A stretch of DNA of 24,602 bases, taken from the NCBI GenBank assembly GCA_964386865.1, contig CAYLUN010000081.1, positions 1 through 24,602 on the forward strand. Direction: 5' to 3'. The notes under the pieces were generated by a model, which had not been told where the DNA came from, did no database searches, and was given only the letters and a program-made list of their open reading frames with translations. A program made the translations under genes and the position numbers. The stretch comes from CAYLUN01 sp964386865. Its GTDB lineage: Bacteria; Verrucomicrobiota; Kiritimatiellia; RFP12; UBA1067. Within the stretch, counting starts at the first letter, position 1. The number at the start of each line of letters is the position of its first letter. This document shows, one piece after another, positions 15,224 through 22,880 of the stretch.

Positions 15224-15256
15224 CGATAAGATACTCACTTATCGGCTGGAACTCAA
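15224..15256 (-). promoter_or_regulatory. Promoter of the HydG-like/AEC operon with a perfect dyad over the -10 box
   Basis: Minus strand: -35 TTGAGT (plus 15251-15256), a 17-bp spacer and -10 TATCTT (plus 15228-15233). A perfect inverted repeat, CGATAAG (15224-15230) and CTTATCG (15238-15244) around a 7-nt centre, covers the -10 and part of the spacer, where a repressor would block transcription. The AraC-family gene reads away from here, but AraC sites are usually direct repeats, so another regulator is possible. Confidence 0.6.
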
Positions 15257-15294
15257 GTCACAATAACTGCGCCCCCTCGCGTCGCGGCCCCGGT

Positions 15295-15323
15295 TTGCCA
15301 ACGCCCCGCCTTTCCGCTATGCT
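15295..15323 (+). promoter_or_regulatory. Promoter of the AraC-family gene
   Basis: TTGCCA (15295-15300), a 17-bp spacer and TATGCT (15318-15323), predicting a start near 15330, about 27 bases before the GTG. It is back to back with the hydG-like promoter in the same divergent region. Confidence 0.6.
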
Positions 15324-15356
15324 GTTCCTGCCTGAGAACTGCATGCGAGGTCTCCT

Positions 15357-16247
15357 GTGCCGACAAACCACCAGCCCCGTTACTTCAGCCGCCAAGTTAT
15401 CGAAGCCCAGCGGTTCTATCTGAATCTGCGCAAAGACGCGGGCGGGCAGCTTGCCGTGATGAGCGGCGGACTTGAGAAGTGCACGCCGGACTATGACAAC
15501 GCGCGCAAGAATTTCGCTCACCCCTGCGTCGAGTTCGTCATCCGCGGCAGCGGGACGGTCACCTTCGGATCCGTCTCGCACCCGCTCACGCCGGGCACGG
15601 TGTTCGCCTACGGGCCGCGGCTGGAGCACCGCATCACGTCCGCTCCGGACGCGCCCCTCTGGAAGTACTTCGCGGTGTTCACGGGCGCGAACGCGACCGA
15701 GCTGCTGGAGCACGCAGGGCTGAAGCCGGGCACCGTGGGACACGTCGCGCAGCCAGAGCGCGTGCAGTGGATTTTCGACGACCTCATCGGCCAAGGCCTG
15801 GGCGACCACGCCGAGCGCGCGCGGCAGTGCGCCACGGTCCTGCAGTACCTGCTCCTCAAGATTGGCGAGCTGCACCGGCCGTCCGACGACTTCGGCGCCA
15901 AGGCGTTCGCGACCTATGAGCGCGTCCGGCTCCACATCGCCGACAACTTCGAGACGCTCACCTGCCTGTCGGAGATATCGGCGGCCTGCGACGTGGACGA
16001 GGCCTACATCTGCCGGCTCTTCCGGCGCTTCGGCCGCGAGAGCCCGTTCCAGTACCTGCTGCACCTGAGGCTCAACCGCGCCGCCGAGCTGCTGCACACG
16101 ACCAGCCTGCTCGTCAAGGACATCGCCTCGCGGCTGCGCTTCACCGACGCGTTCAACTTCTCGCGCACCTTCCGCCACGCGTTCGGCGTCTCGCCGAACG
16201 ACCTGCGGCGCCGGCGAGAGGCCTCAGCGCCCCTGGGCCAGCCGTAG
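15357..16247 (+). CDS. AraC-family transcriptional regulator
   Basis: 296 aa starting at GTG 15357 with GAGG upstream. Residues about 50-100 form a cupin-like sensor (HPCVEFVIRGSGTVTFGS, then a TPGTVFAYGPRLEHRI segment), the domain that usually binds a small effector. Residues about 183-288 hold the two helix-turn-helix units: EISAACDVDEAYICRLFRRF and DIASRLRFTDAFNFSRTFRH, ending in GVSPNDLRRRR (the GxSPxxYR signature). It is divergent from the HydG-like/AEC operon, the classic layout for a local regulator. Its end overlaps the end of the convergent metallophosphatase gene by 24 bp. Confidence 0.93.
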   Translation: MPTNHQPRYFSRQVIEAQRFYLNLRKDAGGQLAVMSGGLEKCTPDYDNARKNFAHPCVEFVIRGSGTVTFGSVSHPLTPGTVFAYGPRLEHRITSAPDAPLWKYFAVFTGANATELLEHAGLKPGTVGHVAQPERVQWIFDDLIGQGLGDHAERARQCATVLQYLLLKIGELHRPSDDFGAKAFATYERVRLHIADNFETLTCLSEISAACDVDEAYICRLFRRFGRESPFQYLLHLRLNRAAELLHTTSLLVKDIASRLRFTDAFNFSRTFRHAFGVSPNDLRRRREASAPLGQP

Positions 16248-16976
16248 CGCCAAGCGTTCGGGCAGCCCGGCCTTCATGTTCTTGGCCATCGCGGTCTCGA
16301 CGTCGTACCGCACGCGAATGAACTCGATCTCCTTGGTCTTCGTGCAGTAGAACACGTAGGCGCTCCGCGGGTCGTTGTCGCGGGGCTGGCCCACGCTGCC
16401 CACGTTGATGAAGTACTTCGTTCCGAACGTCACCTTGATCTTGCACGGCTCGATGCGCATCACCTCGCGCTGCTTCTCGTAAATCATGGGCACGTGCGTG
16501 TGCCCGTGGAAGCAGAGCGAGGTCATCTGGTAGCTGAAGTTGGCCTCGGCCGCCAGCGTGTCAAACACGTAGCCCCACCGCTCCGGCATGTCGAGCGTGC
16601 TGTGCACCAGCATGAAGCCGCCGAAGGCCTTGTGAAAAGGCAGGTCGTGCAGCCACTTGACGTCTTCCTCCGTCAGCTGCCGCCTCGTCCAAGCGATCAC
16701 GCTCGCAGCCAGAGGCTGAAAGTCGTCCAGGCTCTCGCTATACGAGCAGTAGTGGTCGTGGTTGCCGCGAACCGTAATGCACCCGATGTCGCGCATCACC
16801 TGAATGCACTCCGACGGGCTGGCGTTGTAGCCGACCACGTCGCCGACGGAGACGAAGTCGGTGACCCCTCTCTTGCGGGCGTCCTCGACGACCGCGTTCA
16901 GGGCCTCCAGATTTGCGTGAATATCCCCTAAAATGGCGAATTTGCGGTCCATGGCAAGTCGTGCGGGTGCTTCCAT
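16224..16976 (-). CDS. Calcineurin-like metallophosphatase
   Basis: 250 aa with all metal-site motifs of the family: GDIH at 17-20, GDVVGYN at 45-51, GNHD at 71-74, a histidine in LVHSTLD near 125 and GHTHVP at 158-163. Family members hydrolyse phosphodiester or phosphomonoester bonds; this short form (YfcE/diadenosine tetraphosphatase-like) has no fixed substrate. The start is taken at 16976, where ATG overlaps the ispD stop (TAATG), implying coupled translation. An internal ATG at 16952 (MDRKFAILGDIH) is equally typical of the family and may be the real start. It is cotranscribed with ispD. Confidence 0.9.
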   Translation of the reverse strand: MEAPARLAMDRKFAILGDIHANLEALNAVVEDARKRGVTDFVSVGDVVGYNASPSECIQVMRDIGCITVRGNHDHYCSYSESLDDFQPLAASVIAWTRRQLTEEDVKWLHDLPFHKAFGGFMLVHSTLDMPERWGYVFDTLAAEANFSYQMTSLCFHGHTHVPMIYEKQREVMRIEPCKIKVTFGTKYFINVGSVGQPRDNDPRSAYVFYCTKTKEIEFIRVRYDVETAMAKNMKAGLPERLALRLAQGR

Positions 16977-17656
16977 TAGGTGATTTTCATGGCGGCAGCG
17001 GCCAAAGGCAGATCCTCGGCCGTGGTGATCTTGATGTTGGGGCGAGGCCACTCGACGAGCCGCACCGGCTCGCCGATCAGCTCCACGGCTCCGGCCTCGT
17101 CTGTCACGGTCACCTTCTGCTCCTCGACCGCGCGGTAGGCCCGGCGCAGCAGCTCCGCGCCGAACGCCTGCGGCGTCTGCACGGCCCACAGCTTCGAGCG
17201 ATCCACCGTGTGATCGACGGTGGAGCCGCGCTCCACATACTTGATCGTGTCCCACACGCGCGACGACGCGATGCCGCACCCGTTGCGCTTGGCGCACTTG
17301 ATCGTCTCGATGATCAGCTCGGGAGTGACACACGGCCGAGCGCCGTCATGAACCACGACCACGCGCGTTTCAGGGTCCATCTCCGCCATGCCGTTGATCA
17401 CGGAGTCCTGCCGACGCCCGCCGCCCGCCACGATCTTTCGGATCTTCGAGATGCCGAACATCTGGGTCACGCTTTTCGCCGCCAGCACCTGATCCTTGCG
17501 CACCACCAGCACGATCTGGTCGATCTCCTGGCACTGCTCGAAAGCCAGCAGCGACCAGGCGACGACCGGTTTCGGCCCCAGATTCAGGAACGCTTTGTCG
17601 GTGTTCGACCCCATGCGCTCGCTCTTGCCGGCGGCTACGATAATTGCACTGTTCAT
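16976..17656 (-). CDS. ispD: 2-C-methyl-D-erythritol 4-phosphate cytidylyltransferase
   Basis: 226 aa, full length for IspD, which transfers CMP from CTP to MEP in the non-mevalonate isoprenoid pathway. Motifs: AAGKSERMG at 8-16, the DKAFLNLG substrate loop (K21), GGGRRQDSVINGM near 98-110, VVVVHDGARPCV, VQTPQAF and VTDEAGAVE. The start at 17656 is supported by GGAG eight bases upstream; longer frames from 17746 add residues that do not fit the family. No ispF follows, although the two are often adjacent. The promoter at 17792-17821 leaves a leader of about 130 nt. Confidence 0.95.
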   Translation of the reverse strand: MNSAIIVAAGKSERMGSNTDKAFLNLGPKPVVAWSLLAFEQCQEIDQIVLVVRKDQVLAAKSVTQMFGISKIRKIVAGGGRRQDSVINGMAEMDPETRVVVVHDGARPCVTPELIIETIKCAKRNGCGIASSRVWDTIKYVERGSTVDHTVDRSKLWAVQTPQAFGAELLRRAYRAVEEQKVTVTDEAGAVELIGEPVRLVEWPRPNIKITTAEDLPLAAAAMKIT

Positions 17657-17791
17657 CTCATCATCTCCAGTCAGTAAACTCGCAGAGACATGCGGGCCAG
17701 CGGGCTTGGACATGCGCCCGCCACTCGTCCATGGTTCAGTCGCCACCTCATGCCGTTGTACACATCATAAAGTCTGCAAAGCAATGGGGTG

Positions 17792-17821
17792 ATATTAACA
17801 GCGGACAAATCCCAGCGTCAA
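17792..17821 (-). promoter_or_regulatory. Promoter of the ispD-metallophosphatase operon
   Basis: Minus strand: TTGACG (plus 17816-17821), an 18-bp spacer and TAATAT (plus 17792-17797); TTAATA with a 17-bp spacer reads equally well. It lies just downstream of the cobO stop, so ispD need not depend on cobO transcription. The leader (17657-17785) shows no clear structure. Confidence 0.65.
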
Positions 17822-17844
17822 GCAGAGATGGCAGAATTCGCGGG

Positions 17845-18378
17845 CTACAGCTCGACGCCTGGCTGCGCGGGCCAGCCCGCGTCCATGCCGTGCTTGACGC
17901 ACGCGATATGGCTGACCGTGTCTGCCGCGTCGACCAGCTCCCGGCAGGCGTTGCGGCCGGTCAGCACGATCACCTTGCCCGGGGCTGCCGCGCCCAGCGC
18001 GTCGAGCACCTCGCGCACCTCCAGCAATCCCAGCGAGACCGCGCCGCACACCTCGTCCAAGACCACCATGCCGTAAGCCGGGTCGCGCAGCCGCTGCGCC
18101 GCCAGCGCAAGCCCCGCCTCGGCGGCCCGCCGGTGGGTGCCGGCGAGGGGCCCGCCCTTGGGCAGGACAAATCCCGCGCCGCACGCGTGCGCCTCCACGC
18201 CCGCCAGCTGGCGCAGCGCCTGCGCCTCGCCCGTGTCCATCCTCGCTTTGATGAACTGGACCACGCACACGCGCAGCCCATGCCCGGCCGCACGCAGCGC
18301 CATCCCCAGCGCCGACGTCGTCTTCCCCTTGCCGTCGCCCGTGATCAGCACGACCCGATTTTTCGCTAAACTTGACAT
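17845..18378 (-). CDS. cobO: Cob(I)yrinic acid a,c-diamide adenosyltransferase (CobO/BtuR/CobA type)
   Basis: 177 aa, normal length. This cytoplasmic enzyme adenosylates cobalt in corrinoids to give coenzyme B12 forms. ATP loop TGDGKGKTTS at 13-22, QFIKARMDTGE at 41-51, Walker B-like VVLDEV at 105-110, VIVLTGRN and the C-terminal KHGMDAGWPAQPGVEL, close to the usual KHPFDAGxxAQxGIEF. No other cobalamin gene and no cobalamin riboswitch are visible around it, so it may serve corrinoid salvage. It is divergent from the metallo-beta-lactamase gene, with 85 bp between the starts. Confidence 0.94.
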   Translation of the reverse strand: MSSLAKNRVVLITGDGKGKTTSALGMALRAAGHGLRVCVVQFIKARMDTGEAQALRQLAGVEAHACGAGFVLPKGGPLAGTHRRAAEAGLALAAQRLRDPAYGMVVLDEVCGAVSLGLLEVREVLDALGAAAPGKVIVLTGRNACRELVDAADTVSHIACVKHGMDAGWPAQPGVEL

Positions 18379-18392
18379 CGCTCACCCTGCAC

Positions 18393-18421
18393 TTGGACAG
18401 AACCCCCACTTGTGGTATAGT
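18393..18421 (+). promoter_or_regulatory. Promoter of the metallo-beta-lactamase/glycosyltransferase pair
   Basis: TTGGAC (18393-18398), a 17-bp spacer and TATAGT (18416-18421), predicting a start near 18428. A small dyad, CCAC/GTGG (18406-18415), fills the spacer and may be an operator. This is one of the clearest promoters in the window. Confidence 0.65.
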
Positions 18422-18463
18422 TTTCGATCTCTGCCCGGCAAGGGGATCCGGACAGCGACGCCT

Positions 18464-19327
18464 ATGCTGGCTGTAGACACCATAAAAGTACCGCTTCGTT
18501 TCCGTTTCGTCACGTACGGATTTCGCGCGGTCGCTTTCGCCCTCGTGCTGCTGGCGGCCCGGAGCAAGGCCGGACAGCCAGACGAGGCGCCCGCGGACGC
18601 CATCCGCTCGACCAACGTGGTCGCGCATGGCGGAATCACCGTGCACCAGCTCGTCGTCGGCACGCTCGCCGCGAACTGCTACGTGGTCTGCGACACGAAC
18701 AGGACCGCCCTCGTGATCGACCCCGGCGCCTGCCCCGAGAGCCTGCGAAGCTACCTCGCGAGCCAGCGCATGCGCGTCGCCGCCTACGTGCTCACGCACA
18801 GCCACCTCGACCACATCTCGGCCCTCGACGAGTTGGCCGCGGCCGTGCCCGCCGAGGTCGCCATGCACCCAGAGGAGAACGACTGGGCCTTCTGCGAGAA
18901 GAACGCCTGGCTCCCGGCCTACCCCCGCACGCGGGAAGTCGCCGTGACGCGGCCCCTGCGCCACCAGCAGCTCTTCGGCGACGGCGGGCTCGACTACACC
19001 GTCATCCACACGCCGGGCCACTCGCCGGGCAGCGTCTGCCTCTGGTTCCCCCGCGAGCGGCTCGTTTTCACCGGCGACACGCTCTTTGCAGGAACGGTCG
19101 GCCGCACGGACCTCCACCGCAGCAGCTACACCTCGCTCATGCGCTCGCTCGGCGTCTTCCTGCTCATGCCCCCCGACACGGTCATTTACGCCGGGCACGG
19201 CGAACCCACGACGGTCCGCAGCGAGCTCGCCCACAACCCTTTCCTCCAGGACATCCCGAAACCACCTCAAGAGAAGAGCGGCCAGCCGGACAGCAACGGG
19301 CGTCCCCGGCGAGCCGAGACGAAGTGA
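18464..19327 (+). CDS. Metallo-beta-lactamase-fold hydrolase with N-terminal export signal (glyoxalase II-like)
   Basis: 287 aa from the ATG at 18464, the first start downstream of the promoter; longer frames are rejected. Residues about 12-36 (RFRFVTYGFRAVAFALVLLAA) form a signal peptide or membrane anchor. The fold is complete: HSHLDH at 112-117, HTPGHSPGSV with the third histidine, GDTLFAG with the bridging aspartate and YAGHGEPT with the last histidine, then the SELAHNPFL ending typical of YcbL/GloB-type hydrolases. These normally act on glutathione or related thioesters in the cytoplasm, so an exported form is odd. Start context is weak, since the nearest purine-rich site is about 20 bases away. 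It is coupled to the next gene by a GTGA overlap. Confidence 0.85.
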   Translation: MLAVDTIKVPLRFRFVTYGFRAVAFALVLLAARSKAGQPDEAPADAIRSTNVVAHGGITVHQLVVGTLAANCYVVCDTNRTALVIDPGACPESLRSYLASQRMRVAAYVLTHSHLDHISALDELAAAVPAEVAMHPEENDWAFCEKNAWLPAYPRTREVAVTRPLRHQQLFGDGGLDYTVIHTPGHSPGSVCLWFPRERLVFTGDTLFAGTVGRTDLHRSSYTSLMRSLGVFLLMPPDTVIYAGHGEPTTVRSELAHNPFLQDIPKPPQEKSGQPDSNGRPRRAETK

Positions 19328-20526
19328 CGATGGACGAAACCCACACCATCCTTTTCGACGCCCGCACCGCCACGCACGCTTACCCGGGCATCAACCGCTA
19401 CATCCGCTCGCTGCTCGCGGCCATCATGCCTGAGCTGCGCCCGGACGAGCGGCTGCACGTCATCCTGCCGCCGGACACCGAGATGCCCTGCCTTCTCGAC
19501 CCCCGCGTCACGACTCACCCCACGGACGCCCCGGCTAACACCCTCAAGAGCCACCTGCAGGCCTACCGCCTGGAGCGCGCCGTCCAAGCCCACGTCGTCC
19601 ACACGCCCTACATCCTCACCCCCATCCGCGTGCCCGGAAAAATGGTGCTCACCGTCCACGACGTGATCCCCCTCTCTCACCCCCAGTACAGCACGCCACT
19701 CACGCGCCTCTTCTGGCGGTTCACGGGGCGCCGCGCGCTCTGGCACAGCCGCAAGATCATCGGCGTCTCCGAGGATGCGCTCAAGGCCTGCGAGCGCCAC
19801 TTCGGCTCGCACGCGTCGCGCCGCAGCGTCGTGATCCACCACGGCATCGACGCCGCCTTCCACCCCCAGCCCCCCGAGGCGGTCGCGCAGGTGCGAGCCA
19901 GCTACGACCTGCCCGACCGCTTCCTGCTGTACGTGGGCTCCGACCAGCCGCACAAGAACGTCTCCACGCTGCTCAACGCGCTCGCGCTCATGGATCCCAC
20001 CGCCACGGTGCCCCTCGTCGTCGCCGGCTTCGACGGCGAAACCAGCCCGTCGCGCCGCGAGGCCGACCAGCTCAAGCTCGGCAGCCGCGTGCTCTGGATC
20101 GGCAAGGTGCCCGACGAGCATCTGCCCGCGCTCTACAGCGCCGCGCACGCCTTCCTCTTCCCCAGCCTCGTCGAAGGGTTCGGTTTCCCCGTGCTCGAGG
20201 CGATGGCCTGCGGCGCGCCCGTCATCTGCTCCGCGCTCAGCGTCCTTAAGGAAATCACCGGCGGCGCAGCCAAGCTCGTCCACCCTACCGACCGCCAGGA
20301 GTGGAAGCGCGCCATCCACGCGGCCCTCGTGTCGCTCGACTGGCACGACGTCTACCGCGCCAAAGGGCTCGCCCGCGCCACGCACTTCTCGTGGCACACG
20401 GCCGCCTGCGCCACGCTCGACGTCTACCGGCAGCTCTACCTGAAGCAACACGCGCGCTCGACAGAGGCACCCCCAACATCCTATGATCTGCCTCCTGCCA
20501 GCCCTACGAAGAGCCTAACCGTTTAA
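19324..20526 (+). CDS. Glycosyltransferase family 4 (GT-B fold)
   Basis: 400 aa. The N-terminal half (FDARTATHAYPGINRYIRSL at about 10-29) is a GT4 acceptor domain with a glycine-type loop. The C-terminal half has LLYVGSDQPHKN, the donor-binding EGFGFPVLEAMACGAPVI with the E-x7-E pair (E284 and E292) and a C-terminal HFSWHTAA helix. Such enzymes transfer nucleotide-activated sugars during polysaccharide or lipid-glycan assembly. The GTG at 19324 overlaps the previous stop (GTGA); an ATG two codons later (19330) is possible. Acceptor and sugar are not readable, and no other polysaccharide-assembly gene lies nearby. Confidence 0.93.
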   Translation: MTMDETHTILFDARTATHAYPGINRYIRSLLAAIMPELRPDERLHVILPPDTEMPCLLDPRVTTHPTDAPANTLKSHLQAYRLERAVQAHVVHTPYILTPIRVPGKMVLTVHDVIPLSHPQYSTPLTRLFWRFTGRRALWHSRKIIGVSEDALKACERHFGSHASRRSVVIHHGIDAAFHPQPPEAVAQVRASYDLPDRFLLYVGSDQPHKNVSTLLNALALMDPTATVPLVVAGFDGETSPSRREADQLKLGSRVLWIGKVPDEHLPALYSAAHAFLFPSLVEGFGFPVLEAMACGAPVICSALSVLKEITGGAAKLVHPTDRQEWKRAIHAALVSLDWHDVYRAKGLARATHFSWHTAACATLDVYRQLYLKQHARSTEAPPTSYDLPPASPTKSLTV

Positions 20527-20562
20527 ACACCGACCACCCGTTATCAACCGGAGAACGCACCC

Positions 20563-21144
20563 ATGGCAAAAGCATGTGACCTGAGAAAAGGCAGCCTCGT
20601 TGGAATCAACAGCCTGCCCCACGTCGTCGAAGACCTCAAAGTTTCAACACCCAGCGCGCGCGGCGCATCCTCCATCTACCGCTTCCGCTTTCGCAACCTG
20701 GTCACCAAAGGCAAGCAGGACGTCTCCTGCAAAGGCGACGAGCCCTTCGCCGACATCGACTTCGAGCGCCGCCCCATCCAGTACCTGTACAAGGAAGCCG
20801 ACCTCTACACCTTCATGGACACCGAAGACTTCTCCCAGTTCACGATCCAGCAGGACTCCATCGAGGAGCAGCTCCTCTACCTCGTCGAGGATATGGAGGG
20901 CCTCTTCGCACTCATGTCTGACGGCAAGGTGCTGACCATCGAGGTTCCTCAGAAGGTGGTGCTAACCATCGAGACGTGCGACCCGGTGATGAAGGGCGCC
21001 TCGGTCACCGCTCGCTCCAAGACCGCAACCTGCCAGACCGGGCTGGTCCTGCAGGTGCCCGAGTACCTCGAGGCCGGAGAGACCATCCTCGTCGACACCG
21101 CCACGGGCTCCTTCCTTTCGCGCGCCAACGTGTCGAAATTCTAA
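20563..21144 (+). CDS. efpL: Elongation factor P-like protein EfpL (YeiP type)
   Basis: 193 aa, the three beta-barrel domains of the EF-P family. The loop that reaches the peptidyl-transferase centre reads STPSARGASSIYRFRFRN (28-45) with arginine 33 at the tip. It closely follows the YeiP/EfpL loop (TARGAATLYK), not the lysine (PGKG) or rhamnosylated arginine (PGRG) loop of true EF-P. The C-terminus has KGASVTARSKTATCQTGL and VPEYLEAGE, as in YeiP. EfpL relieves ribosome stalling at proline-containing and other difficult sequences. The ATG has GGAGA ten bases upstream. No EF-P-modifying enzyme gene lies nearby. Whether the genome also has a standard EF-P cannot be told. Confidence 0.92.
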   Translation: MAKACDLRKGSLVGINSLPHVVEDLKVSTPSARGASSIYRFRFRNLVTKGKQDVSCKGDEPFADIDFERRPIQYLYKEADLYTFMDTEDFSQFTIQQDSIEEQLLYLVEDMEGLFALMSDGKVLTIEVPQKVVLTIETCDPVMKGASVTARSKTATCQTGLVLQVPEYLEAGETILVDTATGSFLSRANVSKF

Positions 21145-21150
21145 CCCCCC

Positions 21151-21201
21151 CCGGACCGTGAGCCTCTGAACCGTGAACCCGTGAACCGTGAACCCCTAAA
21201 C
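21151..21201. repeat. GTGAACC tandem repeat between efpL and ilvD
   Basis: About six to seven copies of a 7-bp word close to GTGAACC, some separated by one extra base, so that a 15-bp period (GTGARCCYSTGAACC) is visible. The array fills most of the 71-bp gap and ends just before the ilvD ribosome binding site (AAAAGG, 21204-21209). The GTGAAMC core is shared with the array at 2394-2428 read on its minus strand. Confidence 0.8.
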
Positions 21202-21215
21202 ACAAAAGGCCCCAC

Positions 21216-22880
21216 ATGAACAGCGACCAGGTCAAATCCGGTTTCCAGCGCGCCCCCCACCGCGGCCTCTTCATGGCCACCGGCGTCAAGCGCGAGGACT
21301 TCAAGAAGCCCTTCATCGGCGTCTGCAACTCCTTCATCGAAGTCATCCCCGGCCACTGCCACCTCAACAAGGTCGGCGAGTGGGTCAAGCAGTGCATCCG
21401 CGAGGCCGGCGGCGTCCCCTTCGAGTTCAACACCATCGGCATTTGCGACGGCATCGCGATGGGCCACGACGGCATGAAGTACTCCCTGCCCAGCCGCGAG
21501 CTCATCGCCGACTCCGTGGAGTCCATGGTCAAGGCCCACTGCTTCGACGCGATGCTCTGCATCCCCAACTGCGACAAGATCGTCCCCGGCATGATCCTCG
21601 GCGCCATCCGCGCCAACATCCCCACGGTCTTCGCCAGCGGCGGCCCCATGAAGGCCGGCCAGCTCGACGGCAAGCCCGTGGACCTGATCTCCATTTTCGA
21701 AGGCGTCGCCAAATTCAACAACGGCAAGATCACGGCCGACGAGCTCGGGCGCGTCGAAGAGGCCGGCTGCCCGGGCTGCGGCTCCTGCTCCGGCATGTTC
21801 ACCGCCAACTCGATGAACTGCCTCTGCGAAGCCATCGGCCTCGCCCTCCCCGGCAACGGCTCGATCCTGGCCGAGGACCCCGCCCGCCTCGGGCTCTGGA
21901 AGCAGGCCGCCGAGCGCGTCGTCGCCATGGCCCTCGCCGAGGGCCCCCGGCCGCGCGACCTCGTCACCCTCGCCTCGATCGACAACGCCTTCGCGCTCGA
22001 CATGGCCATGGGCGGCAGCTCGAACACCGTTCTGCACACCCTCGCCATCGCCCACGAGGCCGGCATCGACTACGACCTCGACCGCATCAACGCCCTCTCG
22101 CGGCGCTGCCCCAACGTCTGCAAGGTCGCCCCCTCCTGCTCCTACCACATGGAGGACGTCGACGCCGCAGGCGGCATCCACGCGATCCTCAAGCGCATCG
22201 CGGAGATCCCGGGCCTGCTCGACACCTCCTGCCCCACCGTCAGCGGCAAGACCCTCGGCGAGAACATCGCCGCCGCCACCGTCAAAAACGACCAGGTCAT
22301 CCGCACGCTTGAAAACGCCTACTCGAAGGACGGCGGACTCACGATCCTGCGCGGCAACCTCGCCGAGCAGGGCGCGGTGGTCAAGAAGGCCGGCGTCGCG
22401 CCTTCCATGCACCAGTTCGAGGGCGAGGCCATCTGCTTCGACTCGCAGGACGACGCCTGCGCCGGCATCCTCGGCGGCAAGGTTCGCGCCGGACACGTCG
22501 TGGTCATCCGCTACGAAGGCCCGCGCGGCGGCCCCGGCATGCAGGAGATGCTCGCCCCCACCTCGTACATCATGGGCGCGGGCCTCGGCGAATCCGTCGC
22601 CCTCGTCACCGACGGCCGCTTCTCCGGCGGTACGCGCGGCGCCTGCATCGGCCACGTCTCGCCCGAAGCCGCCGAGGGCGGCCTCATCGGACTTCTCAAG
22701 GACGGCGACCGCATCCGCATCGACCTCCCCGGCCGCCGGCTGGAGGCGCTGCTCGACGACGCCGAAATCGCCCGCCGCCGCGCCGCCGCGCCCGAGTGGA
22801 AGCCGCGCGCCGTCACCGGCTGGCTGCGCCGCTACTCGCTGATGGTGGGCAACGCCAGCTCCGGCGCCTCCCTGCTGTGA
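21216..22880 (+). CDS. ilvD: Dihydroxy-acid dehydratase
   Basis: 554 aa, full length. It dehydrates 2,3-dihydroxy-isovalerate and 2,3-dihydroxy-3-methylvalerate, the third step of valine/isoleucine synthesis. The three iron-sulfur cysteines are present with family spacing: C37 (IGVCNS), C119 (PNCDK) and C191 (GSCSGMFTAN). EVIPGHCHLN at 42-51, GRFSGGTRG and GHVSPEAAEGG near the C-terminus are also typical. The ATG at 21216 has AAAAGG six bases upstream. No other ilv gene is adjacent. The stop overlaps the GTG of dus (GTGA). Confidence 0.97.
   Translation: MNSDQVKSGFQRAPHRGLFMATGVKREDFKKPFIGVCNSFIEVIPGHCHLNKVGEWVKQCIREAGGVPFEFNTIGICDGIAMGHDGMKYSLPSRELIADSVESMVKAHCFDAMLCIPNCDKIVPGMILGAIRANIPTVFASGGPMKAGQLDGKPVDLISIFEGVAKFNNGKITADELGRVEEAGCPGCGSCSGMFTANSMNCLCEAIGLALPGNGSILAEDPARLGLWKQAAERVVAMALAEGPRPRDLVTLASIDNAFALDMAMGGSSNTVLHTLAIAHEAGIDYDLDRINALSRRCPNVCKVAPSCSYHMEDVDAAGGIHAILKRIAEIPGLLDTSCPTVSGKTLGENIAAATVKNDQVIRTLENAYSKDGGLTILRGNLAEQGAVVKKAGVAPSMHQFEGEAICFDSQDDACAGILGGKVRAGHVVVIRYEGPRGGPGMQEMLAPTSYIMGAGLGESVALVTDGRFSGGTRGACIGHVSPEAAEGGLIGLLKDGDRIRIDLPGRRLEALLDDAEIARRRAAAPEWKPRAVTGWLRRYSLMVGNASSGASLL

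Noticed and set aside
15080..15238. Upstream GTG start for the HydG-like gene
   Set aside because: The extra 53 residues are Arg/Cys/Pro-rich and non-homologous, while the ATG at 15079 has a good ribosome binding site.
15080..15245. Resemblance of the hydG-like leader to SAM-I (CTTATC) or SAH (AGGAGCG...CGCTC) riboswitches
   Set aside because: The conserved cores of both are missing; only short words match. Kept as an unassigned structured leader.
17795..19270. A 491-codon minus-strand frame across cobO and the MBL gene
   Set aside because: It covers two genes with clear family motifs in other frames; its own translation is low-complexity.
21141..22655. Long minus-strand frames opposite ilvD
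   Set aside because: Gly/Ala/Asp-rich translation without motifs, mirroring the ilvD codon pattern.
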